DNA from: Acanthosepion pharaonis
Lineage: Eukaryota; Mollusca; Cephalopoda; Sepiida; Sepiidae
DNA length: 64,000 nt
Direction: 5' to 3'
Assembly: GCA_903632075.3 (NCBI GenBank)
Contig: CAHIKZ030002633.1
Span: forward strand, 1,612,001 to 1,676,000
The position numbers and the translations under genes were made by a program. Shown piece by piece: positions 53,751-57,993 of this stretch. Below the pieces are notes generated by a model. The model ran no database searches, was not told the DNA's origin, and saw only the letters and a list, made by a program, of their open reading frames with translations. Numbering within the stretch: the first letter of the stretch is position 1; each line of letters starts with the position of its first letter.

Positions 53751-54522
53751 ATGGAAACTATAAAATTCAATTCCATGCAATGAAACACTTGGCTTCAACC
53801 TATGGGATGGCAGGGGGTAAATGATAAAACTTATGTTCTTATGGCCAAAATTTCATAAAAACATCAAGTGGTCACAAAAATAATATTTGGCAATTTAAAA
53901 TAAATAAAAAAAAAAAAGCTGTGTCAAAGCTGACACTTCTCTCAAATAATTTTCTAGCAACTGACACTTGGCAGCATTATGACAACCACAACTTGAGACT
54001 GTTAAAAATTATCCACTGATAAAAATATAAACATTGGACAGGTGATAAGATATAACAATCAGTTAAAAATTACAAAATATTGCAAATCAAATAAAAGCAT
54101 TCTCAAAGATCTGGGGCTTTATCACTACATACATAGGAATTTTATTTTTAAGTTTGATAATTTGGAAGGAAATTATGTATTGAAATGTTTTCAGATTTAT
54201 ATCAATTTCAACTTGCATGCAGAAGCACACTTATACATTTACATTATACAAATAAAATAGAATCTCAAAAAGGAATACGTAGCACATTCAAAAAAAGTTT
54301 AAAATATTACAACTTATGTGTTCTCAAAAAACAGAGTGCTTGGAGAGCCTTCTGAAAGTAGTTCGCAAATAATGAATCTATACCAAGGAGGGATGGACTT
54401 ACCTGTACTTTAGGAGGGCCATCAATTTTCATTGCGTTCTGTGCTTGTGTTGCAGTTTTAGACGACTTCTCTTTGCTAGACCTACTGTTGGCACGCGAAG
54501 TGCTCAAGGCTGTACTCATCAT
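1467..54522 (-). CDS. UBAP2L: UBAP2L/UBAP2 (Lingerer) homologue, 17 coding exons, 3' part off-window
   Basis: The joined exons give 930 codons without a stop. Family knowledge: UBAP2L and Drosophila Lingerer are cytoplasmic RNA-associated proteins that partner G3BP/Rasputin, Caprin and FMR1, nucleate stress granules and bind ribosomes. Seen here: residues 1-40 Ser/Lys-rich start; about 41-105 UBA domain (EQIRIAQMINDRAENED, then VMEATGKSYDEAAVALHD, then MLLEGEND); about 150-235 RG-rich; 262-312 the EDWNDD and ESKVFTASS block; 340 on RLDLGALL (human QRIDLAVLL); 469-500 lingerer block with VQFGNLEFG; 500-900 low-complexity Ser/Thr/Gln/Tyr; 902 on GKAPPNLPPGVP. Human UBAP2L is about 1090 residues and the ending in YFQ-type exons is missing, so the C-terminus lies left of base 1. 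Sixteen internal introns total about 51 kb. Whether this is one-to-one with UBAP2L or pre-duplication UBAP2/UBAP2L cannot be told here; the latter is expected for an invertebrate. Confidence 0.95.
3080..3660 (-). pseudogene. hAT transposase C-terminal fragment
   Basis: The open piece 3152-3496 plus frame-shifted flanks read like the C-terminal dimerisation part of hAT transposases: LLVLFHGQFLMERDFSVNME, then NMKQQALVAQCIFMDYL. In intact members this is ...HGQAxVERGFSxNKE...LIAQR. Frameshifts and stops are present upstream, so it is dead. Confidence 0.7.
4072..5540 (-). mobile_element. TAGGTACC-family element, copy A (1469 bp, reverse orientation)
   Basis: Begins TAGGTACCTTCACT and ends AGTGGATGTACCTA, an inverted repeat, and is flanked by exact 8-bp duplications TTTTAATA (4064-4071 and 5541-5548). 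It shares long similarity with copies B and C, for example the ACTATAGTxATCACTCTTATTTTCTGATAAT segment. No protein is coded. The 8-bp duplication and TAGG terminus (compare Ac/Ds) suggest a non-autonomous hAT element. It holds a 42-A tract at 4408-4449. Confidence 0.8.
6416..6569 (-). CDS. UBAP2L: UBAP2L coding exon 16 (residues 850-901, Thr-rich)
   Basis: Begins YDHSVSAATTSVSLTTTTTT and ends PSTKAAPQLAN plus one base. Thr/Ser-rich and matches the TTSSTVS/SSVATTS stretch that precedes GKAPPNLPPG in human UBAP2L. 154 nt, donor ACA|GTAAGT, acceptor TAACAG. Confidence 0.92.
7080..7330 (-). pseudogene. LINE-type ORF2 C-terminal fragment (tentative)
   Basis: The minus strand reads DYTKDLKRCNINLTCLEPLA then LDRKGWKTTC, followed by WTERHALYQ and a stop. 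This resembles the tail after the reverse transcriptase in several animal LINEs (D-x-x-K-x-x-L-K-x-x-x-I-x-x-x-x-W-E-x-x-A-x-D-R-x-x-W). No RT core is visible nearby. Confidence 0.45.
7690..7860 (-). pseudogene. Tc1-like transposase fragment
   Basis: The minus strand encodes HFVAAVSNDDSGIFQQDSAL then FHTAQLV, a stop, KWLQKH. FQQDxAxxHTAQLV is the second catalytic-Asp region of Tc1-like transposases. The following DLNPIE region is not found, so only a scrap survives. Confidence 0.6.
8401..8466. repeat. (TA)n microsatellite
   Basis: Near-perfect TA dinucleotide run with a TTATA interruption near 8456. Confidence 0.95.
8822..9471 (-). CDS. UBAP2L: UBAP2L coding exon 15 (residues 633-849, large low-complexity Ser/Gln/Tyr exon)
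   Basis: The longest exon, 650 nt, all open. Composition is Ser, Gln, Tyr, Thr and Pro, with many SxYx and QxY spacings, like a prion-like domain. Family knowledge: such disordered segments support condensate formation. It ends LTESLSKMSVKDNTLENSQS then STQ at donor CAG|GTAATT; acceptor CTGCAG. Confidence 0.95.
9727..9838 (-). CDS. UBAP2L: UBAP2L coding exon 14 (residues 596-633, Pro/Ser-rich)
   Basis: Encodes IATPDPIPFPPSPSERKSSP then LIGPSQRTGQSPSSLSQ. Several Ser-Pro pairs could be phosphorylation sites (inference). Acceptor TTTTAG, donor AGA|GTGAGT, 112 nt. Confidence 0.92.
9839..10277 (-). other. Intron 13
   Basis: 439 nt of AT-rich sequence without recognisable content. Introns 12 (10495-10819) and 14 (9472-9726) are likewise short and empty apart from the poly-T acceptor tract of exon 13. 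Confidence 0.85.
10278..10494 (-). CDS. UBAP2L: UBAP2L coding exon 13 (residues 523-595, Ser-rich)
   Basis: Ser/Thr/Pro-rich: SSTSGMVNHMSSPSQQSADS and TNIFTNTYQSPSKKDVTANA are the recognisable parts. Ends VGQTTK, phase 0, donor AAG|GTAAAT. The acceptor CCTTATAG has a 23-T run about 14 nt upstream (A tract 10509-10531). Confidence 0.92.
10820..10974 (-). CDS. UBAP2L: UBAP2L coding exon 12 (residues 472-523, lingerer/DUF3697 block)
   Basis: IPASAVEMPHHLMPHLDVQF followed by GNLEFGADSSPFSFS aligns with human IPALAVEMP...LNLQFGALQFGS. This is the most diagnostic block outside the UBA domain. The two Phe-Gly pairs are kept; short FG motifs of this kind contact the NTF2-like domain of G3BP in partner proteins, so a G3BP contact is inferred. 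155 nt, donor CAG|GTAAGT. Confidence 0.95.
10975..12687 (-). other. Intron 11
   Basis: 1713 nt of AT-rich sequence; I see no transposase similarity, inverted repeat or RNA gene. Confidence 0.75.
12688..12972 (-). CDS. UBAP2L: UBAP2L coding exon 11 (residues 377-471, Ser/Gln-rich, polyAla and polyGln)
   Basis: 285 nt, phase 0-0, acceptor TATCAG, donor AAG|GTAAGT. Ser/Gln-rich; holds an eight-Ala run and a six-Gln run coded by trinucleotide repeats. The end RARPQRTKLPPPSK leads into the conserved block of exon 12, as QKKKASLTSK does in human UBAP2L. Confidence 0.94.
13023..14632 (-). mobile_element. pogo/Tigger-type DNA transposon relic in intron 10
   Basis: The ends carry an inverted repeat: the left reads GTATATGTTGGCATA and the right, reversed, reads GTATATGTTGGCATA, followed on both sides by a copy of AGACAACC. 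The TA dinucleotides at the ends fit TA target duplication, though exact limits are uncertain by a few bases. It encloses a decayed pogo-type transposase on the minus strand. The remainder of intron 10 (12973-15029) has a 25-A tract near 14640 and is otherwise featureless. Confidence 0.68.
13340..14070 (-). pseudogene. pogo/Tigger transposase pseudogene
   Basis: In order on the minus strand: a CENP-B-type HTH piece (FMKLDNLVLRQKTKIAQI, about 13840-13950), then a DDE piece (13351-13707) ending DVAVIPGGLKALVQLFDVHL then TKLFKDHI. The family pattern is IPGGLTSxLQPLDVxxNKPFK. The two pieces are in different frames and stops interrupt them, so it is not functional. Confidence 0.68.
15030..15138 (-). 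CDS. UBAP2L: UBAP2L coding exon 10 (residues 340-376)
   Basis: Reads RLDLGALLQKAQDPVTEAQ then YIAQYNQQATESLKNTIG. RLDLGALL aligns with human QRIDLAVLLGK. A 29-T run (A tract 15149-15177) lies just upstream of acceptor TTCTTAG, preceded by GCTGAT, which resembles a branch site. Donor GGG|GTAAGT, phase 0. Confidence 0.93.
15583..17153 (-). mobile_element. Tc1-type transposon with 226-bp IR/DR termini
   Basis: 1571 bp between TA dinucleotides (15581-15582 and 17154-17155). The ends are CAGTAGCGTCC... and its reverse. The arms 15583-15808 and 16925-17153 are about 95% identical by eye. Each arm holds two direct copies of CGTCCAAAANTANGGGACAA (outer and inner), the IR/DR layout in which Tc1-type transposases bind two sites per end. 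The internal gene is broken (next entry). Confidence 0.92.
15839..16841 (-). pseudogene. Tc1 (DD34E) transposase pseudogene
   Basis: Starts MAKRQKLDYSVRQAIVKLHK at 16841, an HTH region, and ends at a TGA at 15839-15841 (SKGSFTKY). The catalytic core is readable: FFSDESKFNLFG (first Asp), FMQDNAPCHKAKVVMSYL (second Asp) and DLNPIENLW (Glu), with 34 residues between second Asp and Glu. Several frameshifts and stops break it, so this copy cannot move itself. Confidence 0.88.
17783..17842. repeat. (TA)n microsatellite
   Basis: Pure alternating TA run of about 60 bp. Confidence 0.95.
18296..18369. repeat. Purine-only A/G tract
   Basis: About 74 bp of A and G only, built of GAAA and GGAAAA blocks, pyrimidine-rich on the transcript strand. 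Capable of triplex formation in principle (inference). Confidence 0.9.
20967..21014. repeat. (TA)n microsatellite
   Basis: Pure TA run followed by GTGCACGCATGTGTGT. Confidence 0.95.
23282..24565 (+). mobile_element. TAGGTACC-family element, copy B (1284 bp)
   Basis: Begins TAGGTACCTCCACTATTTTG and ends TTAGTGGAGGTCCCCA. Flanks TATAAATG (23274-23281) and AATAAATG (24566-24573) match at 7 of 8 bases. It is similar along its whole length to copy C in the same orientation and to copy A in reverse. Non-coding; contains internal A and T runs. Confidence 0.8.
25629..25750 (-). CDS. UBAP2L: UBAP2L coding exon 9 (residues 300-340)
   Basis: Begins LAESKVFTASSVQSAPTSEP, matching human LSETKIFTASNVSS. 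The rest is Ala/Ser/Pro-rich and ends TNTALP plus two bases. Acceptor CTTCAG, donor ACG|GTAAGT. 122 nt. It is isolated between the two longest introns (10.5 and 7.5 kb). Confidence 0.94.
26187..26356. mobile_element. piggyBac-type MITE with TTAA target duplications
   Basis: 162 bp lie between TTAA (26187-26190) and TTAA (26353-26356). The ends are CCCTTTGACCCCTG and, reversed from the right, CCCTTCTGCCTGGG. Piggybac elements insert at TTAA and often have CCC(T/C)TT termini. An internal short hairpin ACCACCATTTTGCTGGTGGT is at 26206-26225. Too short to code. Confidence 0.75.
31954..31982. repeat. (TA)n microsatellite
   Basis: Pure TA run. Confidence 0.93.
33110..33187. repeat. Purine-rich A/G tract next to exon 8
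   Basis: Almost only A and G, lying about 75 nt downstream of the exon 8 donor on the transcript strand, where it becomes a pyrimidine-rich stretch. It could affect use of this donor (inference). Confidence 0.8.
33260..33316 (-). CDS. UBAP2L: UBAP2L coding exon 8, 57 nt, probable cassette exon (residues 281-299)
   Basis: Acceptor TTAACAG and donor TCG|GTAAGT are good sites. The 19 codons (SMGAAILPLEPLMCDSAFS) are open, phase 0-0. It has no obvious counterpart in human UBAP2L, where the sequence coded by exon 7 runs directly into that coded by exon 9. Skipping it keeps the frame and restores the contiguous motif. It could also be a lineage-specific constitutive exon. Confidence 0.72.
33317..38607 (-). 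other. Intron 7 (5.3 kb)
   Basis: AT-rich. Holds a 37-A tract at 33834-33870, (TA)n at about 34818-34846 and 37861-37910, a CA run at 36827-36846, an AAATA-type run at 38109-38135, and several 20-30-A tracts. No gene, transposase or RNA recognised. Confidence 0.75.
37861..37910. repeat. (TA)n microsatellite
   Basis: Pure TA run of 50 bp. Confidence 0.95.
38608..38663 (-). CDS. UBAP2L: UBAP2L coding exon 7 (residues 262-280)
   Basis: Encodes TWNDTLSSEDWNDDSWTGS, equivalent to human EEWGTEDWNEDL. Its acceptor GTTGCAG is preceded by a pure 16-T polypyrimidine tract (A tract 38673-38688 on the plus strand). Ends in phase 0 at donor AGT|GTGAGT. Confidence 0.92.
38950..39540 (-). pseudogene. mariner transposase relic
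   Basis: Read on the minus strand, from high to low coordinate: a linker KKDLSGRPATVMN, then LNKIITGDETGF (family LNRIVTGDETW), then VLLQHDNV (family LLQHDNARPH), then a scrambled PDL..SNFHLF region. These are the ordered landmarks of mariner DD34D transposases. Many frameshifts; no ends identified. Confidence 0.72.
39650..40860 (-). mobile_element. LINE (jockey-like) reverse-transcriptase relic, 3' part
   Basis: Minus-strand landmarks in order: AIVALDISKVFDKV (RT, about 40810-40770), AHEILCPILFCFILMI and YAGNTMVYGC (a decayed YADDT box, about 40570), TFNASKTK-like text near 40450, then YIWAGDAQSSLSILGKFQKH (about 40170) and a tail with VNCYLSYIFSYYAPLAPS. The element then ends in an A/T-rich tract (39759-39776). 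Frameshifts throughout, 5' truncated as usual for LINEs. Confidence 0.8.
41105..41193 (-). CDS. UBAP2L: UBAP2L coding exon 6 (residues 232-262)
   Basis: Acceptor TTTCAG, donor CGA|GTGAGT. Encodes RSFRNQRFDKGPQIDTWTNE followed by TAENAEKESS. The ...DTWTNETAENAE segment corresponds to the Trp/Asn-rich NTWNNT region of human UBAP2L. 89 nt. Confidence 0.92.
41379..44760 (+). mobile_element. hAT transposon (ZBED/Buster-like), 3382 bp with exact 8-bp target duplication
   Basis: The left end is CAGTGTTTCCCAAAGTGTGC and the right end, reversed, is CGGTGTTTCCCAAATTTTTT. The 8-bp duplication ACATAAAT is at 41371-41378 and 44761-44768, exact. A degenerate full-length transposase lies inside on the plus strand, opposite to the host gene. 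The length and ends fit a once complete autonomous element. Confidence 0.92.
43001..44587 (+). pseudogene. hAT transposase pseudogene (ZBED5/FAM200-like)
   Basis: Ordered landmarks: BED zinc finger remnant (QPMCLLCEKVFSNEAMKPS, 43090-43150), ARSGKPHMIGEELILPAIRE (43278 on), DQIIKVIPLSDNC, NIPLSNMLACATDGAPSTIG (catalytic region, 43515 on), LLLHTEVRWLSKGNFLKCFY (43811 on), and the C-terminal dimerisation part TSYLVEWDFSAITLL then SKQRNRLKI (44430-44500). Ends HPSC and a stop. Stops, frameshifts and inserted A tracts (43600-43624, 43678-43696) break it. Confidence 0.88.
45223..45250 (-). CDS. UBAP2L: UBAP2L coding exon 5, 28-nt microexon (residues 223-232)
   Basis: A 28-nt exon between acceptor TTTAG and donor ACG|GTAAGT. 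With the split codons it reads GLGRRGRGPR and continues the RG-rich stretch. It is required to join the phase 1 end of exon 4 to exon 6. Intron 4 on its upstream side is only 128 nt, by far the shortest in the gene. Confidence 0.9.
45379..45721 (-). CDS. UBAP2L: UBAP2L coding exon 4 (residues 109-223, Lys/Ala then RG-rich)
   Basis: Starts GEWKESGKKKK, matching human SWEMVGKKK. An Ala run coded by GCT/TCT repeats follows (AAASAAAAASS), then an Arg/Gly-rich stretch with GHRRGRRSG, HARGRGRDRGDF and RSFGRGRGRG. An acidic EENEEESNEEGG-type patch lies between. RGG/RG regions in this family bind RNA and are arginine-methylated in vertebrates. 343 nt, ends in phase 1. Confidence 0.95.
45903..47459 (+). 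mobile_element. TAGGTACC-family element, copy C (1557 bp)
   Basis: Begins TAGGTACCTCCACTTGTTTG and ends TTCAGTGGAGGTACATA, with exact 8-bp duplications GTCTGATG at 45895-45902 and 47460-47467. Same orientation as copy B. It carries (TA)n at 46889-46919. No open frame of note. Confidence 0.85.
47690..48010 (-). pseudogene. Helitron (PIF1-like) helicase C-terminal fragment
   Basis: Minus strand: CDGTRLAVKQ, then IEATFLTG-like text, HKEKFILSIPII, then ENFAMVINKA, a stop, GQFFNIGLNLISPHFFS and GQFYVGGSKVGSPSN. The family pattern is CDGTRL...GETVFIPRI...FAMTINKAQGQ...FSHGQLYVALSRVGSP, the last third of Helitron helicases. Helicase motif V/VI text is clear; the rest is missing. Confidence 0.8.
48370..49140 (-). 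pseudogene. LINE reverse-transcriptase fragment (RTE/CR1-like)
   Basis: Minus strand in order: KDLFYR...KTFDKVLHK (about 49110-49060), GGHNLSRRYADDCLL (48870-48830, intact YADD catalytic box), LTINCKKAECMVVSKRNG (about 48770-48720), KYLGSVLIDEH (about 48660-48630), then KMWFYRRI (48470-48445). This is the palm and thumb of a LINE RT of a different family from the one at 39.7-40.9 kb. Frameshifted. Confidence 0.82.
49425..49535 (-). CDS. UBAP2L: UBAP2L coding exon 3 (residues 72-108, C-terminal half of UBA)
   Basis: Encodes VMEATGKSYDEAAVALHD followed by an EFDPEKAVIMLLEGEND segment. It matches IDITGKNQDECVIALHD...VLLEG of the human UBA domain. 111 nt, phase 0-0; donor CAG|GTAAAT, acceptor TGCAG. 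Confidence 0.96.
49536..52053 (-). other. Intron 2
   Basis: 2518 nt. Contains a GT run (49765-49802) and otherwise AT-rich sequence. The short open frames here on both strands show no recognisable domain. Confidence 0.7.
52054..52146 (-). CDS. UBAP2L: UBAP2L coding exon 2 (residues 41-71, N-terminal half of UBA)
   Basis: Begins after a TTTTTTCAG acceptor with PTPEQIRIAQMINDRAENED and ends KIEKIEQ at donor CAG|GTGAAT. It aligns with ATAEQIRLAQMISDH in human UBAP2L. 93 nt, phase 0 at both ends. Confidence 0.95.
52600..53590 (-). mobile_element. Tc1-like transposon relic
   Basis: Minus strand: an HTH part SDNLNIPFTTISSFIARYKK (about 53590-53530), then SFSPQKTLLLLKRHRDARLK and KSCWERVLWTDETKTELFG (first catalytic Asp, 53210 on), then a decayed second half with NPIE-type text around 52850. 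Its upstream end is lost in the (TA)n block 53594-53663. It belongs to a different subfamily from the 15.6-kb Tc1. Confidence 0.8.
53594..53738. repeat. Compound (TA)n - A tract - (TA)n - (CA)n microsatellite
   Basis: TA run 53594-53663, a short AT-rich spacer, about 20 A, TA run 53704-53738, then CACACACACA. It lies exactly where the Tc1 relic breaks off. Confidence 0.93.
54403..54522 (-). CDS. UBAP2L: UBAP2L coding exon 1 (start exon, residues 1-40)
   Basis: The start is the first of two consecutive ATG codons (54522-54520 and 54519-54517). Reading begins MMSTALSTSRANSRSSKEK, which parallels MMTSVGTNRARG in human UBAP2L. An in-frame TAA lies at 54531-54529, three codons upstream, so no longer ATG-initiated frame exists in this exon. 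It ends GPPKVQ at donor CAG|GTAAGT, phase 0. Confidence 0.92.
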
Positions 54523-54554
54523 ACACACTTATATACAACACTTATATACAAAAC
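54523..54554 (-). other. UBAP2L: 5' UTR part of UBAP2L start exon with upstream splice acceptor
   Basis: On the minus strand a pyrimidine-rich TGTTTTCTGTTTTTAG ends at 54555, so the exon begins at 54554 and contributes 32 nt of leader. The leader is largely two exact 13-bp tandem copies (plus-strand unit ACACTTATATACA at 54525-54537 and 54538-54550). The upstream non-coding exon and promoter were not found. Confidence 0.6.
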
Positions 54555-55573
54555 CTAAAAACAGAAAACACAAGTTTGTAATGGAAGCTTTAAAAAAAAA
54601 AAAAAAAAAGCAAACATTCTAATAAAAGAGTTGTTTCAATGTCATCAAAAACATTAGCTGTCAAAGAATCTAGGAATAAAGACACTGCTCATAAGTCAGC
54701 AAAGATCAAAGAATACAGACTGCCTTTTATTTACGAGTAATGAAAATAGGCAGGGAGAACAGTGTAATCTAATTTAATATGCAAAGATGTCATTCTTCAC
54801 AGAAAACCCCCATAATCACAATGTCAGAGTCTAATAAAGACTAAAGCTGATGAGAGTACAAACCTGAGAACAGCTGCAGTTAATCTCAACAATGAGAAAG
54901 AAAAAGTATTTTCAAAGAGAGGAAAAAAAATGCATCGATCAAGGACAATTGTGTCACAAGTAATTACAGTTTAAAGATAATCTTTAATTCCAGCCAATAA
55001 AATTATTTTTTAAAGTCAGGTCTTGTATTTTTATGCTTGAGGATGGTACTATTTTTTCACAAAGAGAGATACATTTCTGATGAAATGCATTACTGACATG
55101 CAAGATTAGTTGCCAAAAGTCAGTCAAGATCTAGGTACTTAAACATAGTATATGTGGAAGCAGAACATTACTTATAAAGAGAAGTACAGAAAAGCACAAA
55201 GTCATTTTCAGAAGTGGATTAGGACAATAACTTTGCAGCATCCGGGATGAAAAGGAAGGAATATCACTTTAATCAAAGTAGTTTTATGACAGAAACAAAT
55301 TCAATCTAGCATAAAGTTAACTTCTTAAAGTATTTTAGAGCCTCTTCAGTAAATATTGAAATCCATTGCATTAACTTTCTGTCAAGAAAAAAGTGTTCTA
55401 TCTATAACCTTCAGAATTCACCCCACAACATCAGAGAATAAATGATAAAGGAATTTTTAAATCCAAGAATTTGACATGATATGTCACCCAGAGAAAGAGA
55501 AATAATTTCAATAGTGAAAAACCAACTACCATTGGAGTCTACTGCCTTATGATTATTCTCCCACTCCTAGTGG

Positions 55574-55604
<31 letters not shown>

Positions 55605-55890
55605 CATAATATGCTCCTCTCCCTCAATTTAAATAAATGAATTAAAAAAAAAAATAAAAATTCCATTTCTATTTAACTAACCTGGCCTAATACTATTCAT
55701 GCCATCTTAAAAGTCCCCTGTGCTCAGAGTTAGGCATTACTCTTTCAGGAACTACAGTATTTGCCTTGTCATCATTCCTTAGTCAAGCTGGTGACAAACC
55801 TTCAGATATTCAGAAAATGACAAGCTACACTATGATCTAGATGTCAATCAGGAAGTCTAAGGATGCCATTCCTCTCCCAAATAGTCACCA
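54555..55890. other. Region upstream of the start exon, no gene seen
   Basis: AT-rich sequence with a 16-A tract near 54593 and a 24-A tract near 55580. It would be intron if the inferred upstream non-coding exon exists. No transposon homology recognised. Confidence 0.65.
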
Positions 55891-55949
55891 TTACTGTGTA
55901 TGGACTATTTCACATACATAAATAATGAGATGGGGTGGGGTGGGGTGCT

Positions 55950-56300
55950 GTATGGTAATCTTATCCAGTCACACCTCAACCACTACCTGCTCTCACACCC
56001 AAAATATTTTTTTCATGGCAGATGTTCAGATGAGCTACATTCCTTAGTTTCACCAGTCCAAACCCTTAGAGCTAGGTATGCCATGGTATGCTCACATGGT
56101 CGAACCATCCTCATTCCCTTTGTAAGGATGAAGGGCCACTTGGGCTTCTTCACCAGAATTGTTATATTACTCCCAAAAGGATGCTTCCCCAAAAACTACA
56201 ATATTTTCAAGTCCCAAGCGAACTTTTATCTATCCTGCATATTTTCATAATATGCACTTAATTTCTCCTTTACAGCCTCAAAATGTATTTTTTTTTTTTT
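55950..56300 (+). mobile_element. LINE 3'-end fragment, plus strand
   Basis: Within the open stretch 55900-56250 the text SHPKYFFHGRCSDELHSLVS and TILIPFVRMKGHLGFFTR, then GCFPKNYNIF and NFYLSCIFS, is the conserved C-terminal tail of the same jockey-like LINE group seen at 39.7-40.9 kb (there VNCYLSYIFSYYAPL). A stop and a 19-T tract follow. Only the 3' end is present. Confidence 0.7.
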
Positions 56301-56959
56301 TTTTTAAATCTGACATCATTTTCCATTACTATAAACTTATTTATTTACACACACACAGTAGTCTATCGCTATTAGGTGAACCAGTGTACCGTGGGCGAGT
56401 GGTGGACCCCAAGATTTTACTCTCATACCCACAATATTACTCCCTTTTTTTTTTTTAATAGAAAATCCATCCTATTTTACCAATTTCTGGGCTATCTTCA
56501 CGATAGAACAAACAGCAATCATCAGATGGGCCCTAATTTGTTTTAATTAGGCTCCCTTTTTCACATGTTTTACCTTCATTTTGATAATCAAAAAACCCAA
56601 ATTTTGCAACTTTCACACCTAATCCAATTGTATTGGTAATAATTACATAATTACTTTATATTTCGCATATGATCAAAGTGTTCCTATAATATTGGACTAA
56701 TTAACAGGAATTCAATCACTGAAATCAGATAGCATGGATGGAGTATAAATAGGAGTACTTTTCTCTGGTTGATCGTGTTCAATTTGACTGCCCAACAGTA
56801 AACATCAAGAATCTCTTATAAATAAACGCATAATAGTGCATAATAATTAGGGGTTGCAATAGAGAATTCCCAGGAAACCAGGAAATTGTGACCCCTAGTA
56901 GTAATAAATGTCTAAACAAAGTGAACACAGTAAAAAAAAATTTTTTTAAAAAAACTGCA

Positions 56960-57650
56960 TTCATAGATAGGATACGGAATTGTGAAACAAAGGCAAAGAT
57001 CAGCAGGGACACAGGAGTACTTGAATCCACCCTCAGGGGCTGGTGAAGGAAACCAAGCTGTGAGAGTTCACAGAGATTGTCTATGGGTCTAAAGGACTGT
57101 GTAGAAACAAGACCCAGACAGCCAATGATGAACAGTTGGACAAGGCTATGCTCACCTGGTTTGTGAAAGAGCAGAGGCAGGAGACTCCTGTCACGTCCCA
57201 TCGTGAGGCACCAAGCAGAGAAGTTTCATCACCAGCTCTATGGAGCTGGTGGCGAGGGAGACTTCATTGCCAGCAAGAGATGGCTCCAGCATTTCCAGAA
57301 GAGGCACAGCATAGGAGCAGTGAAAATCCAGGGGAAGCAGAGGTCAGCCAACACAGCAGCAGCAGACTCCTTCCCAGCCCAGCTGAAAGTTTCTGGAGGA
57401 GGAGGCCCTGACTAAGGAGCAGCTCTACAATGCAGATGAGATGGGCCTCTTCTACAAGATACTCCCTGACAGAACCCTGGCCGTGAAGGATGATATCCAC
57501 AAAAACAAGGGTTTCAAGCAGGCAAAGAACAGCAAAAAAGCAGCACCACCAGCAAAGTGCCACACTGATGTAGTAGACCACCTCCACTGGGTCATTGAGT
57601 ATGTGGAAGGGTACCTTATACTTGAGAAAGTTTCTTGGTAGGACCCAGCT
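56960..57650 (+). pseudogene. Tigger/Jerky-type (pogo superfamily) transposase fragment
   Basis: Plus strand, two frames: TEIVYGSKGLCRNKTQTAND, EQLDKAMLTWFVKEQRQETP (CENP-B HTH start, about 57125), FHHQLYGAGGEGDFIASKRW and LQHFQKRHSIGAVKIQGKQR (second HTH), SANTAAADSFPAQLKV, then QLYNADEMGLFYKILPDRTL (57423 on, first Asp of the DDE domain) and NKGFKQAKNSKKAAPP. The family pattern is YNADExGLxWKxLPxKTLA. The middle and end of the DDE domain are missing. More GC-rich than its surroundings, so probably a younger insertion than the other relics. Confidence 0.78.
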
Positions 57651-57993
57651 GAGAGCTAGGAAGGGCAGGGTACAGAAGCAGCTCAGTTACTTTTTTTATT
57701 TTTTTTTATTTAACATTGAGTTGATGAACATTGATGATTTCATTAATATAAATGCATTTTTTTTTTATTTAACTATTGTGCTTATTGTCTGATTTTATCA
57801 TGTGTATAGCAAACATTATATTTGTGAAAATAAATTTAGTTTCTTATACTTCATGTTTTCCGTGTCTTTTCCTTTTACAACGCCAAACTACTTTTCAAAC
57901 TAGACCATAATGCATTGCAAGAGGAAGTACTTTTGCAGACAGTTAAAATTTATTGTATAAAAAAAATCTACTGTAAAACACTGAAATAAGTTG

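Larger units (their letters stand above)
52147..54402 (-). other. Intron 1 (after the start exon) with Tc1 relic
   Basis: 2256 nt. Holds (TA)n at 52409-52441, a Tc1 relic at about 52600-53590, two more (TA)n blocks, and about 650 nt of plain sequence next to exon 1. Confidence 0.75.

Noticed and set aside
53463..53798. Overlapping open frames of repeated Tyr-Ile in both strands
   Set aside because: They are translations of the (TA)n microsatellite; a TA repeat has no stop in the YI frame. The same applies at 37751-37969, 52260-52457 and 62857-63297.
54523..54528. A start at 54528 giving two more residues before MM
   Set aside because: That codon is GTG, not ATG, and lies right after an in-frame TAA. 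The ATG ATG at 54522 matches the human MM start.
54529..54550. TATATAAG motifs as a TATA box
   Set aside because: A 25-nt distance to the start codon and a good splice acceptor just upstream make a leader exon more likely; kept only as a low-interest finding.
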